This document shows positions 1 through 11,889 of a stretch of DNA of 49,283 bases, piece after piece. The notes beneath the pieces were generated by a model. The model worked only from the letters and a program-made list of their open reading frames with translations. It made no database searches and was not told the DNA's origin. Made by a program: the position numbers and the translations under genes. Origin of the DNA: Evernia prunastri (taxonomy: Eukaryota > Ascomycota > Lecanoromycetes > Lecanorales > Parmeliaceae); NCBI GenBank assembly GCA_003184365.1, contig NKYR01000022.1, forward strand, positions 315,975 to 365,257, given 5' to 3'. Position 1 is the first letter of the stretch. Every line of letters begins with the position of its first letter.

Positions 1-109
1 TGCAACATCGACGGCGTTGGTTCCAGCAGCATCACGCGCAATAGCAGTCTCTACTCGGACGCCGCTTCAACCCAGTCCTGATCGAAATTGCTGGACCTGC
101 GGAAAGGCA
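1..109. other. Unassigned GC-balanced fragment before a single N
   Basis: A 109-bp stretch of balanced composition ends at the N at position 110. The minus frame reads through an in-frame TGA and matches no domain I recognise. The N probably marks a join between two assembly pieces, so this fragment need not belong with the LINE sequence that follows. Confidence 0.3.
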
Positions 110-110
110 N

Positions 111-840
111 AGGCCTTTGGGGCCATACTCCGCTCACGTCCCCACCGGGCGAGCTTCCAGATCCCGTCCTTTCTCAATGATGCTTTGTGTACTCCCTCGC
201 GCCAATAGAGCGTGCGAGTTTTACGTATAACTCTCACCTTCTCTCTTTCCGCCTCCCGGAGTTCCGCGGCTGACTGCTCGTCTCGGAGTCGGTGGTGCTC
301 TTTAAGCCCAAGCTTGGCTGCCTTAGTAACTTTTGTGCAGTCCGCATTCCAGTACGATTTCGAGTTGGCCATAGGCTCTGCCCACGGTATGCAGTTCTCC
401 ACTATCTCCTGGAAGCCCTGGTTTATGGTTCCTACGAAGGCTTCCACCTCTTCCTCTGTTCCTGTAGGTCTTCGAGAGAGAGCGCTTTGTAGGGCACAAC
501 TGCCCCTAGCCACCTCAGAAGCAGTGTCTTTTTCGGCTAGTTTCTTCCATAGCCGTCGCTTTCTTGTCGGCGTCTCTTTCCACTGCCATTCTAGTTCCGT
601 TGCCACCGGAACATGGTCGGACGCGTGTCCTAGGTCCTCTCTTGGGGTGCAGCGGACCATAGCCTGGTGGGCTCTCGGTGTCAGGAAGACCAGGTCGATT
701 GCCGACTCTTGGCCCCGGGATTTCCATGTGACTGAGTCGTCAGGTAGCCCGAGAGTCATTTCCTTAGCCTGGGTAACTTCGATAAGTCTGTCGGCCATTT
801 TGTGGTACGTGTATCGTCCCTTGTTGTTCCATCTGGGGTG
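111..840 (-). pseudogene. Tad-like LINE fragment: C-terminal part of the endonuclease domain plus linker
   Basis: The minus strand carries an open frame of about 230 codons. It starts in the end of a GDFNRH-like endonuclease motif (HPRW at the 840 edge). It then shows an AIDLVFLTP stretch and the SDHVPV motif, whose Ser-Asp-His belongs to the catalytic core of the exonuclease-endonuclease-phosphatase (EEP) fold of Tad/Jockey-type LINEs. A charged linker follows toward the missing reverse transcriptase. In a complete element this domain nicks target DNA for target-primed reverse transcription. The piece is cut at 840 by AT-rich sequence and at 110 by an N. Composition is GC-balanced with no RIP signature, unlike its surroundings. 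The N-terminal half of the same domain lies at 1403-1818. Confidence 0.85.
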
Positions 841-1025
841 AATTTATCGAATTAATGTAATAATCGCAGAGTAATTAATGTAAATAATAATTATTCAAAT
901 ATATATCTTAATAAGATAACGAATCTTTTTCACGACTTATATAATTTTAATTATTTTAAACTTAATAGATTAATATCGCGACTCGATAAACTTAATTTAA
1001 CGATTTAAAAAGAGAATATATTACT
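841..1025. other. AT-rich RIP-like spacer
   Basis: About 185 bp of AT-rich DNA separate the two LINE endonuclease fragments. I see no coding capacity. Composition matches the RIP-degraded background further right. Confidence 0.6.
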
Positions 1026-1248
1026 TGTTACGGACGTACCCTAGGTGTCAGGCACATAGGGAGTGTTTATGGCTATGTGTCTAGCACATAGAGTGTTTAT
1101 TGGTTATTGACACATTCCCATTGACACATAGGCTAGCGGGGATTCTTCCTAGTATTTAAGCGCTCTTCTTCTGTACATATTTCCTCCTTATCTAGTTGTC
1201 TTATTCAATTTACCCCCATTAGACTTGACTCTGGGCACGGTTCTGACA
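1026..1248 (+). repeat. Putative solo or truncated LTR
   Basis: This GC-balanced block begins TGTTACGG at the AT-rich border and could end in CTGACA near 1248. Inside are repeated CACATAG/GTGTTTAT words and a TATTTAAG promoter-like box near 1155, as expected of a fungal retrotransposon LTR. No second copy is in the window to confirm the ends, and no target duplication was found. The sequence is not RIPed, so it is younger than, or escaped, the mutation of its flanks. Confidence 0.4.
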
Positions 1249-1401
1249 CTACAACTAGATCATCCACCCTTCCGTTCGTACTGGCAAGCGAACAGTAAAA
1301 TAAAATTGTCAAACGGGACCGTTGTGAAGCTGTTTCGATAGCAGATCATTGGACACTCGGGTGTGGCCTACCTACAGGCAAAACGAACCATTCGTGGCTA
1401 G
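1249..1401. other. Non-coding GC-balanced segment next to the putative LTR
   Basis: The segment runs from the putative LTR to the N at 1402. It could be the primer-binding and leader region of the same element. I see no protein domain in it. Confidence 0.25.
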
Positions 1402-1402
1402 N

Positions 1403-1818
1403 CCATATGTTCGCCTTCTTCCTCTAAGGCTTGTTCTAAGGATGCCAGTGCTGGAGAGGCTATCGTTACCTCCAGTGACGCTGGCGACTGGTTATACACA
1501 TTGTGTACCCAGAGGATTAGTTCCTGAGCGGGGGGCCGGGGGGGAATTCGCTCCTCCTCTTCCCTACTGTCTTGCTTAATATTTAACCGAAGGGAACAAA
1601 AGTCGCCCCCTCGGTATCTGACTTCCCAGCTAGTTGGGTCCATCCTTTTATTGATATAGAAGCATGTCCGAACATCTGGGCCTGATTTGTGCGCCAGTAG
1701 AAATTTACTGGAGCTTGGATTGTACGTTGATCCATTGAACGAGTTATAGCTCGGTTCCTGAATCGCCAGTATATCAAAATCTTGTACTTCCCGCTCCTCA
1801 AGGAGCGGCGCCAGATAC
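1403..1818 (-). pseudogene. Tad-like LINE fragment: N-terminal part of the endonuclease domain
   Basis: On the minus strand a continuous frame of about 138 codons starts near 1818. It contains DILAIQEP, the conserved first motif of LINE EEP endonucleases with its metal-binding Glu, and then WVHNVYNQSP, the second motif. The frame runs into the N at 1402. With the fragment at 111-840 it covers most of the endonuclease domain, with the middle missing. The frame is GC-balanced and has no stops, so it was not RIPed. The higher-coordinate edge passes abruptly into AT-rich DNA. No reverse transcriptase is attached. Confidence 0.85.
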
Positions 1819-4675
1819 GCGATATATAATAACGTTTATCGTTATATTCGTTCTCGAAAATATGACAATTAAATATTTTTATCTTAATTTGCTAAATTTA
1901 TTGTCACGATCTAACTTAGCTCTATTAAAAAACTTATAATGACTAAGTAGAATATAATAACTCAGTATGCGATTTGATACACGATTCTCGTTGACACTCG
2001 CTTTCTTAATAAAGCATTAAGAGTTTAAATATTTAATCTTTTAAAGAGACTCTTTCTCTTTCTTTTTTCTTTATGCTTATTTTATCTAATACAATAAATC
2101 TAATTATAGAAATTATCAAGTTATTTTAACATTATATCTTCGATCGTAATATTAAGAGTATTAATTATATTATTATCACGCTTAATCGATAACTTCTAAA
2201 TTAATTCTTATTATTGAATTTAAGTCACTCTCTCTTCGAAATATTATAATCTTAAATATGTTTTATAACGTATTTAATATTCTTAAAATCTCCATATCTT
2301 TAATAATTTTCTTTAATAGAACTAAATTATATTTCTAATTTAAAAACTCTTCTCGTCGTCGTTAACGAAGATTTTATTCGATTCTTTAATATCTTTAAAA
2401 CTTAATAAATAAAGTTAAAAAAAACTCGATTTAAAATAATTTTAATTTAGATCGATTAAAATAATCTTTAGACTTAATCGTAAGAATTTTAAAGTATTTA
2501 ATACGCTTTAAACGAATAACGAATAGCTTTAAAGCGAAAGTAATTTAATCTTCATTAAGAATAATTCAATAATACTAGACTAAGAAAAAAGTTTATTTAC
2601 GTTTTTAATAACCTCTTCATATATAAATTATTTAAGTAATTTAATTTTAAGAAATTTAATAACGATCGCGTCGCTTTAAAGAAGTTTATTTTTAAATTTT
2701 AAATTAAATTTTAAATTAACGCGAATTGATATTTATTCAAGATAGATATAATATATTACGCTATAAGTCGTTTTAAGAAAATCGTCGAATAACGTTTTTT
2801 TTTCGTTACTTTCGATAATAGTATTTTAATTAAAAGCACTTATCGTTAATCGATTTATTAATAATAATAATGTTATTATAAATTTCTTCTTCGTAGACTA
2901 AAATTCTACTCGATTCGTAAATAATCGAGATTTTTATTATAACTTAAAAGCGTTAACGACGTATTAATAATAAGTTATATCTTTACGCGAGATATAATAA
3001 TTATATTTTTAAGAATTATTTACTTCGATATATCTCTAAAGAACGAAGGATTTTTCTTCGTTTAATAAATTTTATAAATAATATAATTTTCGTAATTTCT
3101 ATTACTTTCGCGATTTTAAATTGAAAAAAGGTTTAATTTTTACGTTTAATCGCGTGTAGAAATCGTTAAAAAGAATTTTAATATTCTCTTTAATATTTAT
3201 AAAAATATAATTAATTCTAATTAATAAGCGATATTTAATTTATTTTTATATATTTAACTTAGATATAAATAAATTTAAAGCTAATAATCTCTTCGATTAC
3301 GATATTACTATAAAAGTCTTTATTGATCTTATTTATACGTAAGTTCATTACGTCTTTTTAATAATTTTTAACACTCTTTGAAAACTTTAAAGATTTAGTA
3401 ATTAAATCGTTAAATTTAATTTCGTAATTTACTTCGTTTAAATACTCTTTAAAATATTTAAATACTTAAAATCTTCTATTCTTATTATCTTCTTCGTAAT
3501 TATCTTATTATTTTATAATATTATTATTAATCTTTTATAAATAAAGAAGAATTATATTAAAATTTACTTCTCTTCGAACGAAAATCTACTTATCTATTAT
3601 TTATTTATCGATTTAAATCGAAATCTCGATAATCTTATTTAATATATTATTAAAGCTTATCGCTAAAAATAATTTCGAAGACGATTATTCTTTAAGTTAT
3701 TATATTTAACGTCGTTAGATAGAGAGACGTTAAACTTAATATCTAAAGAATTCTATCGTTAAAACGCTTCAAATTATTATTTAAAACTTTAAAACTTACT
3801 TTAAAAAGCGCGTTCTCTTCGAATCTACGTCGAAGTTTTTATAATCTTTAAAAATTTATATAATAAAGATTATTTTATTTACAAAATTCGTTAAAGAATT
3901 CAACATTTAATTTTTTATTGTTATAATAAATAATATCGAAAAGATTTTAGATAAAAAGTCTTATTCGAATTTAAAAACTTTTATATTTCAAAAGTATTAT
4001 AACTTTTTAGACGTATTTTCCCGCGAAAATATCGATTAATTCTTTTTTTGTTATCGATTTTATAATTATAAAATATTATTACTTTTAGATAAAAAACTCA
4101 AATTTAAATTTATATACTTTATATCTTAGAGAGAATTATAAATATTAAAAAAGTATTTAAACGATAATCTTGTTAAAAAAAAAAAAAAAATTCGTCTTAA
4201 CTCGTTCTTAGCGATCTTCTTTATATTCTTCGTTAAAAAATTCAATAAAAGATTACGTCTTTGTATAAATTATAGAGCGCTTAATATTATAATAATTAAA
4301 AATCGTTATTCTTTATTTTTTATTTAGAAATTTTTTTCACGAATATATCGCGTTATGATCTATATGATACTCGATATTATTATCGTATTTAATAAATTAC
4401 GAATAATTAAGAGCGAAGAGTACAAGGTCGCTTTTCGCACGCGATACGAATTATACGAGTTTTTCGTTATAAACTTTAACGTTTTCTCGATCTTTTAGAA
4501 TTATATTAACGATATTTTACACGAATATTTAGACGATTTCTATATTATCTATATTAATAACATTTTAATTTATAATAATAATCGAAGAGAATATATTATA
4601 TATATTCGACTTATTTTAAATCGTTTCTAAAAGATTAATTTTTAGATAAATATATAAAAGTGCTTCTTTGAGATT
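1819..4675 (+). mobile_element. RIP-degraded Ty3/Gypsy retrotransposon relic (gag-pol part)
   Basis: This very AT-rich tract has no surviving ORF. Conceptual plus-strand translation at about 4200-4660 still shows the Ty3/Gypsy reverse transcriptase order: FVKK, RLCINYRALN, KVAFRTRYELYEF, NYIND and YINNILIY. Stop codons lie where Gln or Trp codons are expected. The region upstream (about 3100-4200) should hold gag, protease and the start of RT but is too decayed to delimit. The RT is cut off near 4675, where Copia-type sequence begins. No LTRs were identified. The element is dead; the residue changes are G-to-A and C-to-T type. Confidence 0.75.
4230..4660 (+). pseudogene. Ty3/Gypsy reverse transcriptase core, RIP-inactivated
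   Basis: The catalytic box of Gypsy RT is normally Y-x-D-D. Here 4550-4561 reads Y-I-N-N, so both metal-binding aspartates have become asparagine, as G-to-A change of GAY codons would produce. An amber codon precedes NYIND where CAG is usual. The fragment ends within the thumb side of RT. Confidence 0.8.
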
Positions 4676-4805
4676 ATGTACTTATCGTTATTCTTCTATG
4701 AAATGCTAAATTAAGTTTTTTTATTTAAAATTTAAAAAGATTATAAATAAGAAAAAAAAGAAGAAAAAGATAAAAGTTAACGTTATTTCTTTTGAAAAGA
4801 AAGTT

Positions 4806-5156
4806 TTGAGTAATAAATATAAGCGTATCGAAGAGAGGTTTTTTAATATCTTCGCTCCAGAAAAGAATAACTATTTTAATATTAATTATATTTTTCTAAA
4901 AAACTTGAATTCGAATATATATCTTTCGAATATTAATTTCGATAATTTTTATATTCTCGAAGCGTCTGATAAGCAGATTATCAATTTCATAATTACTATA
5001 AATCTTAACGAATTCTTTGACGACTTCGATGTTCTCACTGTATCTAATAAGAAATTTATAATTTTTATAATTATTATCGACGTTATTAAGCTTAGCTTTC
5101 GTATTATAATAAATTTCGATTACTTTACTAAGAATATTAAGAATAATTTAATTTAA
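4806..5156 (+). pseudogene. Residual open frame in Copia relic A (gag/protease junction)
   Basis: This is the longest surviving frame of the relic, 116 codons with an extreme Ile/Asn/Lys/Phe bias caused by AT enrichment. It aligns by eye with the stop-containing frame at about 12729-13060 in relic B. In Copia elements this position holds the protease, and the expected W-I-I-D-S-G has decayed to Q-I-I-N-F-I. It is not a functional gene. Confidence 0.6.
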
Positions 5157-6942
5157 TTTATAAATTGCGAAATTATTATTTTATGCTATAAAGTGTTCAA
5201 TAAACGCGTTACTATTAATCTACTAAACGTATTATATATATCTAATATAGACGTTAATCTTCTATCTATCGAAAACTTTTAAACGTTAATATCGTCGTCG
5301 TTTTTATAAGATCGATTACACTTTTATTATTAATAATAATCTTATTCTTATCGACATTCGCAATCAAGATCTCTTCTTTTGAAATTTATAACAAATTAAT
5401 AATATTCTAATAATTTATAATATCTCTTTCGATTTTATTTATTAATTCTAGTATAATATATTTATATAAATTATTTGAATCAATAAAATCTAAATAAACT
5501 TCTTAATATAACGATAAATATAAATTTTATTAAAAATATTACGAAGAAGTATGTTTATAAATATTATATTATAAGACGTTAAAAGATCGTTTCTTATAAT
5601 AGTCTCACTGCGTCTGATATTCATTTAAACGAATCTATTTAGAATAATTTCGTAGAAAATTTATTTTTTATAAATTTTAATAACATTAAATACTTTATAA
5701 TATTTAAAGATGGTTTTATTTATTATTTTAAAGTTTACTATATTCGTGTTAAAAGTAAGATCTTTATTATATTTCTTAGATTTGAAGTTTATCTAAAATT
5801 CTTAAACTTTAAAATCTATCGTATTCGTCTTAATAATAATAATAAATATATTATTAAGATCTTTTTAATTTATCTTTTATAATATAATATTATATAAAAA
5901 TTATTATATTTAGGAACCTTCAAATAAATAATACGTCGAAGCGTTTTGATTAGAGTCTATTATATAAAATATATTTTATTCTATTAAATTTTAATTTTAA
6001 CAAATTCTTCTAATCGAAAATTATGACGATAGATAATTATTTAATGTTACGATCGCTTAATATTAAAACCGTGATTATATCTTTTAAAATTATATATTAT
6101 CGAAAATTTATTCGATTTTGTTATTTACGCGTTAAAGCGTATTTAAAAGAAACTCGTATATCGTAACGAAAAGTATATTCTTTTAAATTATAAAGAGAGG
6201 TTTATCTTTTAACTATATAATTTAATTAAGAAAAAGATTATTCGCGTTAATAATATATATACTTTATAAAGAAATATTCTTTATACGTGAATTTCGAAAA
6301 GAAAATTAACGTATATAAGTTCTTTAATAAGCGATAATATCTTATAATATTAATATTTATTATAGAAAAAACATTAAATAAGTAACGTATTATTAATATT
6401 TCGAATAACGTTACGTTTATAATCTTTATATCAATTATTTCTTTAATTTTAATATCAAAATCACGATTAAACTTTTCACGACTAACGAAAAAACGTATAT
6501 CTACGACAACATTTAGTTATAAATCTATATTATTTATTTCTTTAAATTTTATTATAATAAAAATTATTCGAAAAGATTTTAAATTAAGCGTTATTCAAAA
6601 GATTCTTTTAAATTATTTTAATCTAATAATTTTAAATATTCGCGATTTCTTATCTAATTCTCTTTAAAATATATTTATAATATTCACTTTATTAATATAT
6701 TATATTAATAAATTTAATATCTTTAAATCTAAAATGTATAAATCGATTATCTTAAATTTACTCGTTCGTATATATTAAAAACTCGTTATAAAAAACGAAT
6801 ATAAATCTTTTATAAATAATAATACTTAATATTTCGTTTAAATATTTTTTAACGTTTACGTTCTTTAAAAGCGTTAAATTTATATTTTAAAGCGAGAATT
6901 TATTAAAAAAGTTATTCGTTATAAAGCTCGCTAAATCGTTTA

Positions 6943-6956
6943 TAAATTCAAATAAT
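6943..6956. repeat. Left target-site duplication of the nested LINE
   Basis: The 14-bp sequence TAAATTCAAATAAT recurs exactly at 7739-7752, on the other side of the LINE. The undisturbed paralogous site in Copia relic B is at about 14813-14830. Confidence 0.85.
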
Positions 6957-7738
6957 TGATTGATTGATTGTTTTATACGCCTATGCTAGCTACTTGATGT
7001 AAGCTAATGAGGGTAACATTAACGCTGAACCAGCTTTACGGCTGGGCGTTGAAGAAACCTGAGGGCGAACCTCTGGACAAAAACTTCAACTAAACAGTAC
7101 GCTCTCCCTTCTGCTGTGCTCCTTAGGAGCCCTATTACACCACCGCACATCTCTCTACTTCTTTGCGCCGACTCTTCTATTCTCTGACTTTTGTATCTCT
7201 GATCGCCCCCGCCTCTAGAGGCGGGTACGATCGCTTCTTCGTGCGCCCTTTTTGGGCTTAATGGTCTCCTCTACCCCGAGGGGTAGTCTTGACCGTTGGA
7301 GTTGTTCGCTGGCCAACTCGAAGCTGTTNGTGGTTTATCCTCCCGCGATCTCGGACAGAAGAGGAGGATATGCTTGACATCTTGTCTTCTCCATCCGCAC
7401 CTGCAGTCGGGGTCGATACCTGGAACCCTTATCCTGTTGAGGAATGCGTTAAGCCCGATTTTGCCGCTTCTCATTTGGACAGCGACCGAGCTCTCAGCCT
7501 TCCTCAGCATCTTGTGGTGGTCGAACCTGCCGTCATATAAGTTCCCTGCCTGGGCAGGGGTTCTCGTTGCGATAGGAATTCTTCGTTGATATTTTTCCCA
7601 TTTCTTGGATCTCCGTTCTCGGAACCAGTCTTGTATTTTCCGTCCAATTACGTCAATGCTCTGATATTCCTCGACGTCCCTATATGGATTAACCCAATTC
7701 TTCTTTCTTCTTGTGCTGGTGGCCGCTAGGTCCCAGCT
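6957..7738 (-). mobile_element. 5'-truncated Tad-like LINE nested in Copia relic A
   Basis: On the minus strand the element begins at SWDLAATST, within the C-terminal third of the LINE pol. It runs through GLNAFLNRIRVPG and a zinc-knuckle-like C-x-C ... H-x4-C motif, then the 3' UTR, and ends in a (CAAT)n tail next to 6957. A 14-bp duplication flanks it, as expected of target-primed reverse transcription. The N at 7329 replaces about 110 bp that are present in the plus-strand copy (about 27665-27770). Sequence outside that gap matches the 25725-28142 copy and is not RIPed, although its host is. Confidence 0.9.
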
Positions 7739-7752
7739 TAAATTCAAATAAT
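7739..7752. repeat. Right target-site duplication of the nested LINE
   Basis: Exact 14-bp partner of 6943-6956. Confidence 0.85.
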
Positions 7753-9058
7753 AAAAGAATTATAATCATTATAATACTTTCGCATCGATAATTAAATTTA
7801 TAAATTATAAAATTATTTTCGTCTTAATGACGATTATAAATTAAATGAATAAATATTAAAATCGTTTTTTTATAATAATATTTAGTAGAAGATTTACGTA
7901 TAACGACTCGATAATTTTGATAAAAACAATAAAATCTATAAACTAAATAAGATTCTCTACGATTTCAAATAGTTTTTTCGAATTTAATATTAATGCTTTT
8001 CAAAGTATATAAAAAAATTCGATCTTATACTTATCGAATCGAATAATAACGTATTTACAAATATTAAAAAAGATATTATCGTCGTTCTCTATATAAATAA
8101 TATTTTAATTATCGATTTTAATAAAGTTAATATTTAGCGTATTAAGAAAGCTCTTAAGATCAAATGTTGTATATTTGATTTAAAATCGAGCGTCTATTAT
8201 TTAGATATAATTATTAAACGAAATCACGTTATCGATATTATTTGTTTAAATTAAAAGACTTATATTACTCGCTTTTTTAATTATTTTAATTATTAAAATC
8301 TTAATTCGATTTTTCTATCTTTAAAAATCAATCGTAAATTATAATCGATTAAAAAAAATTATATAATTTCAAAAAGAAATACGCGAGAATTATTAATTAA
8401 TTATAAAATCTCTTATATACGTTATACTCGAAACTCGCTTTAATATTATTTATATCGTTTTTCTTATTAATCGTTATATAATTAATTCGACTTTAATATA
8501 TTAAAGTGCGATTATTTAAATCTTTCGATATCTTCGAAACATTATATATTACGAATTAATATATAAAAAAAATTAAAAAAATTTATCGACTATATCGACT
8601 CTAATTAAGCTAATAATTTATTTTAAAAATTTATTTTCGATTATTTATTTAATATAAGTAATAACGTTATTAATTAATCGTTTAAACGTTAAATTATAAT
8701 AATATTATTTATTTATAAAATAAAATATATTAATTAAACGTAAGTTATCAAGAAAGCGATTTAATTAAAGAATCTATTTAATTAATTTCTTCGTCTTAAA
8801 AACTTTAATTCAAAAATTATTATTATTTTCGATAATAATTAAAATATTATTATTTTTGCAAAGAACGCTTAGTTTTATACTCACATTAAATATATTAATA
8901 TCGCTTATTATTTCGTACACGAAAGAGTTAATAATAATATTATAAATATATAATTCGTTTTTACTAATAAATAGATAATTAATAATCTTATTAAGACGCT
9001 CTATTTTAACAAATTCGTTATTTTTCGCGATACTCTCGAAGTGAAAATTGTTGAAATT

Positions 9059-9131
9059 GTAGGGTAGAGGGCTGCCAAGGTCTCGGCCCGGCTAAAGGCC
9101 GGGCCAAGGCCGGCCTTGGCATCGCCCTACT
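9059..9131 (+). repeat. GC-rich head of the 3' LTR of Copia relic A
   Basis: The block directly follows the end of the Copia RNase H frame and begins TGTAGGGTAGAGG. It holds nested palindromes (GGCCCGG...CCGGGCC and AAGGCCGGCCTT). The same 73 positions appear at 16907-16979 and 18153-18225 in a RIPed state. Copia LTRs start with TG directly after the pol stop and polypurine tract, which fits this position. Confidence 0.65.
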
Positions 9132-10349
9132 CGATAGTTAATACAATTAAGTGTTCTATCACATAATCTTGACAGATTATAAGTTCGAATTTGTTCGACG
9201 CTGTTTATTTACAGTGATAATCTATTGTCAGCTATAACTACAGTGATCTTCAAGCATTTAATGTTTATCGCATTGCGATGTGATCATCGCGACGAGTCGT
9301 AGTAGCTATATAAATCTCTTTGCAAATCTTCTTAATATAAACATTATTCACTGCAAAATTATTCTTTAATCGAAAATCGATAATTAAGAATTGCTTTAGC
9401 TTTTCGTCAATATATCGAGACACGTCGAAGATTTGACTTTAGTTGCGTTATGCGATCGCCGAATTATTGCACTGTCAAGGATTAATAGTTTCTGAAATAT
9501 TATCAGTTTTTCTGCGTAGAACACGTTAACGAGATTTTCAAATTTTATTATTCTCATCGCTTTATAACGATGAAGTCATCAAAATCGAGTTAATAGTAAT
9601 TAATCGACGATGATTGAAATCAATAACATCAATTATCTAATTATAGTCTAAAATCGTCTAGAATAGTTTACACTAATCTATTCTCTTATAGAGCGCTTAA
9701 GAAAAGTCTGTTATAAAGCAAAATAATAAGAATATCTTGTTGTTGTAAAGCATTTCGATCTTAGAAGCCTCTGAAGAAGAAGACTGAGCATCTATTATCG
9801 AATTTTTTAATTCGTTATCTTCGCAAATATCTCATCGCTGTGATTATAATAGATTAGTCTTCGTCTTATAACGACGACTCGTAAGACGAATGTTCTAAAT
9901 TCGAGTTTCTACTAAAGTAATAGTATAAGAAGAGCGTCAAATCTTCTTTAAGAAGATCAATACGTTTTCTATAATTACATTTAATATAATCTCATCGAAA
10001 ATTAGTCTGTATTATTAAGTTATTTTTATTTCTAAGTGTCTTTTATTCAAATAACGTCGCTCGAATCTATCGCAGATTTACGTATAAATACTTTTTATTT
10101 CTTCTATAAGAACTCGAAGATTAGCGATAATTATTAGATATCGATAAAACTTTTAAGAACTCTAATAGCGATTAGAGTATCTATTTCACTTTCACTACTT
10201 CAGCAGATATTAATATCTTAGGGAAATCGAGTAATTTCGATATTGATAGTTAATGTTTCTTAGTCAGACCTTTTCAAAAAATCGATATTTAATAATGTGA
10301 TAATGAATTATCGTTTGCAATGGACCATTAATGGCGCAATAAGTTACAT
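9132..10349. other. Moderately AT-rich remainder of the LTR and unassigned sequence
   Basis: The first part (to about 9180) is still homologous to 16996-17045, so the LTR continues here. A TATATAAA box lies near 9308. The remainder has no domain I can recognise. Mutation looks milder than in the pol relics, since CpA and TpG are still common. Confidence 0.4.
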
Positions 10350-11215
10350 ACCCATATGATATACATATGTCTATGTCTATACCTATGTCTATGTCTATAC
10401 CTATGTCTATGCCTATACCTATGCCTATGCTCTATATGACTATTTTGTCATGCAGCTATTCAATTATACAGTCACTGAAGCAATGGAGATGTCTCGATCA
10501 CGCTCATGCTTCATGCCTATACTTTTTGCAATCATTTAGTTCTTTGATTATTTAGCTATTAAGCTATTGCAGTCATTACAATCATTGCAGTTATGACAGT
10601 CATATAGTCACTGCAGCAATAAAGATGTCTCGGTCACGCTCATACTTCATACTCATGCTTATACTTATACTTATATTCAAGCCCATAATTTTTGCAATCA
10701 TTCAATAATTCGATCATTAGTTATTTAAGTTATTTGAGTCATTACAATTATAGAGATATCTCAGTCACGCTTATACTCTATGCTTTATGCTTTATACTTA
10801 TATTTATGCTCATGTCTATACTTTTTACAATTATTCAACTATTTAGTCATTAGTCATTTGAGTTATTTGAGTTATTGCAATCATGGAGATATTTCAGTCA
10901 CGCTTATACTCCATACTCCATATTCATATCTATACTTATATCCAAGTTCATGCTTTTTGCAATCATTCAAGTATTTAGTCATTAGTCATTACAGTCATTG
11001 TATTTATTCAGCTATGCAGTCATAGAGTCATGCGAAGAAGTCTCAGCATATCTATACCCATACTCATGCTTATTGCTCATATTAATACCTATTATAGTTA
11101 TTCAGCTATGCAGCCATGCGAAGATATCTTAGTATATCTATATTTATGCTTATACTTATACCCATACAAATTCAAATTCAAATTCTTAGTAATAAGAATT
11201 TCTCGACTATTTAGA
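10350..11215 (-). repeat. Decayed complex minisatellite array
   Basis: The array starts with a hexamer run of ATGTCT/ATACCT/ATGCCT type (about 10365-10432). It continues with degenerate units containing CAGTCAC, GAGATGTCTC, CACGCTCAT and TTGCAATCATT-like words. These are the reverse complement of unit words in the 17402-19605 array, so this is the same repeat family in opposite orientation. Open frames through it are low-complexity artefacts. Confidence 0.65.
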
Positions 11216-11889
11216 CTATAGTATAGTATTTAGCTAAGTTTTCAATAATTAGTATCATGATAATATTATAGTATTATAAATACGTTACTGTAATTCTAGT
11301 AATATATTATTGCAATTCTATTAATGCGCTATTGCAATTTCATTGAGATTTCATTAATACGTCATTAAAATGTTATTGATGCGCAGTAATGCGTTATTGC
11401 AATGTCATCATCAAAAATAACGATATGATTTATAGAAAGCGATGTGTAGTTCTTTATTATGCAGTTCACATTATTTTAGATAATAGCATCTAAATCTATA
11501 GTTGATGTTAAATATCGAGTACTACTAATATCTCTAAGATAGTATAAATCTCGAATTCGAAGTCAGCGAAGACACTCTCAGCATTATAAGCGATACTGAG
11601 TTATTCGATCTTCGTGTCAAAAGCTCTTCGAAATCTTTATCTACTTTATTCTCTTCAGACTCTTTAGACTTCTCAGAATCTTCAGAGTCTTCAAAATCTT
11701 TATTCTCTACTTTATTTCAAATCGAAACTTTTATTCGAATATTATCGTCGTTATTATCTATCTTCTACGTGCTATCTTTTAACGTATTATTATCTTCGCT
11801 AATTTTTAATATTAATAATCGACGACGAATTTAGCGCGTAAGACGATAGAAGAAACGCGTTAATCTCGACGACTTCAGCGACTTTAATA
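11216..11889. other. AT-rich spacer, no gene seen
   Basis: AT-rich DNA with short repeated words based on attattgcaatt at 11270-11400. A Ser/Glu/Asp-rich frame of the CTTCAGA type near 11640-11700 could be a decayed coding segment. I cannot assign it. Confidence 0.35.

Larger units (their letters stand above)
4676..9058 (+). mobile_element. RIP-degraded Ty1/Copia relic A, interrupted by a LINE
   Basis: The plus strand keeps Copia-type order. First come a protease-like region and the gag-pre-integrase signature (VLYI-like, then VNLLSIE/DKL near 5220-5290). A long decayed integrase/RT part follows, with RYKAR near 6915-6935. The RNase H end comes last, with KYINIAYYFVHERVNN near 8890-8935 and a VEIVG end near 9055. 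Stops litter every frame. The element is interrupted by the LINE at 6957-7738. It is homologous to relic B at 12610-16110 over its whole Copia part. At its left edge it abuts the Gypsy RT without an LTR, so its 5' end is missing or recombined. Confidence 0.8.

Noticed and set aside
9059..9131. GC island considered as a small RNA or rho-type hairpin
   Set aside because: Position directly after Copia pol and the presence of RIPed homologues support an LTR head instead.
10367..11221. Frames rich in Met/Ser/Tyr/Leu
   Set aside because: Translations of the hexamer and minisatellite repeats; no domain or codon structure.
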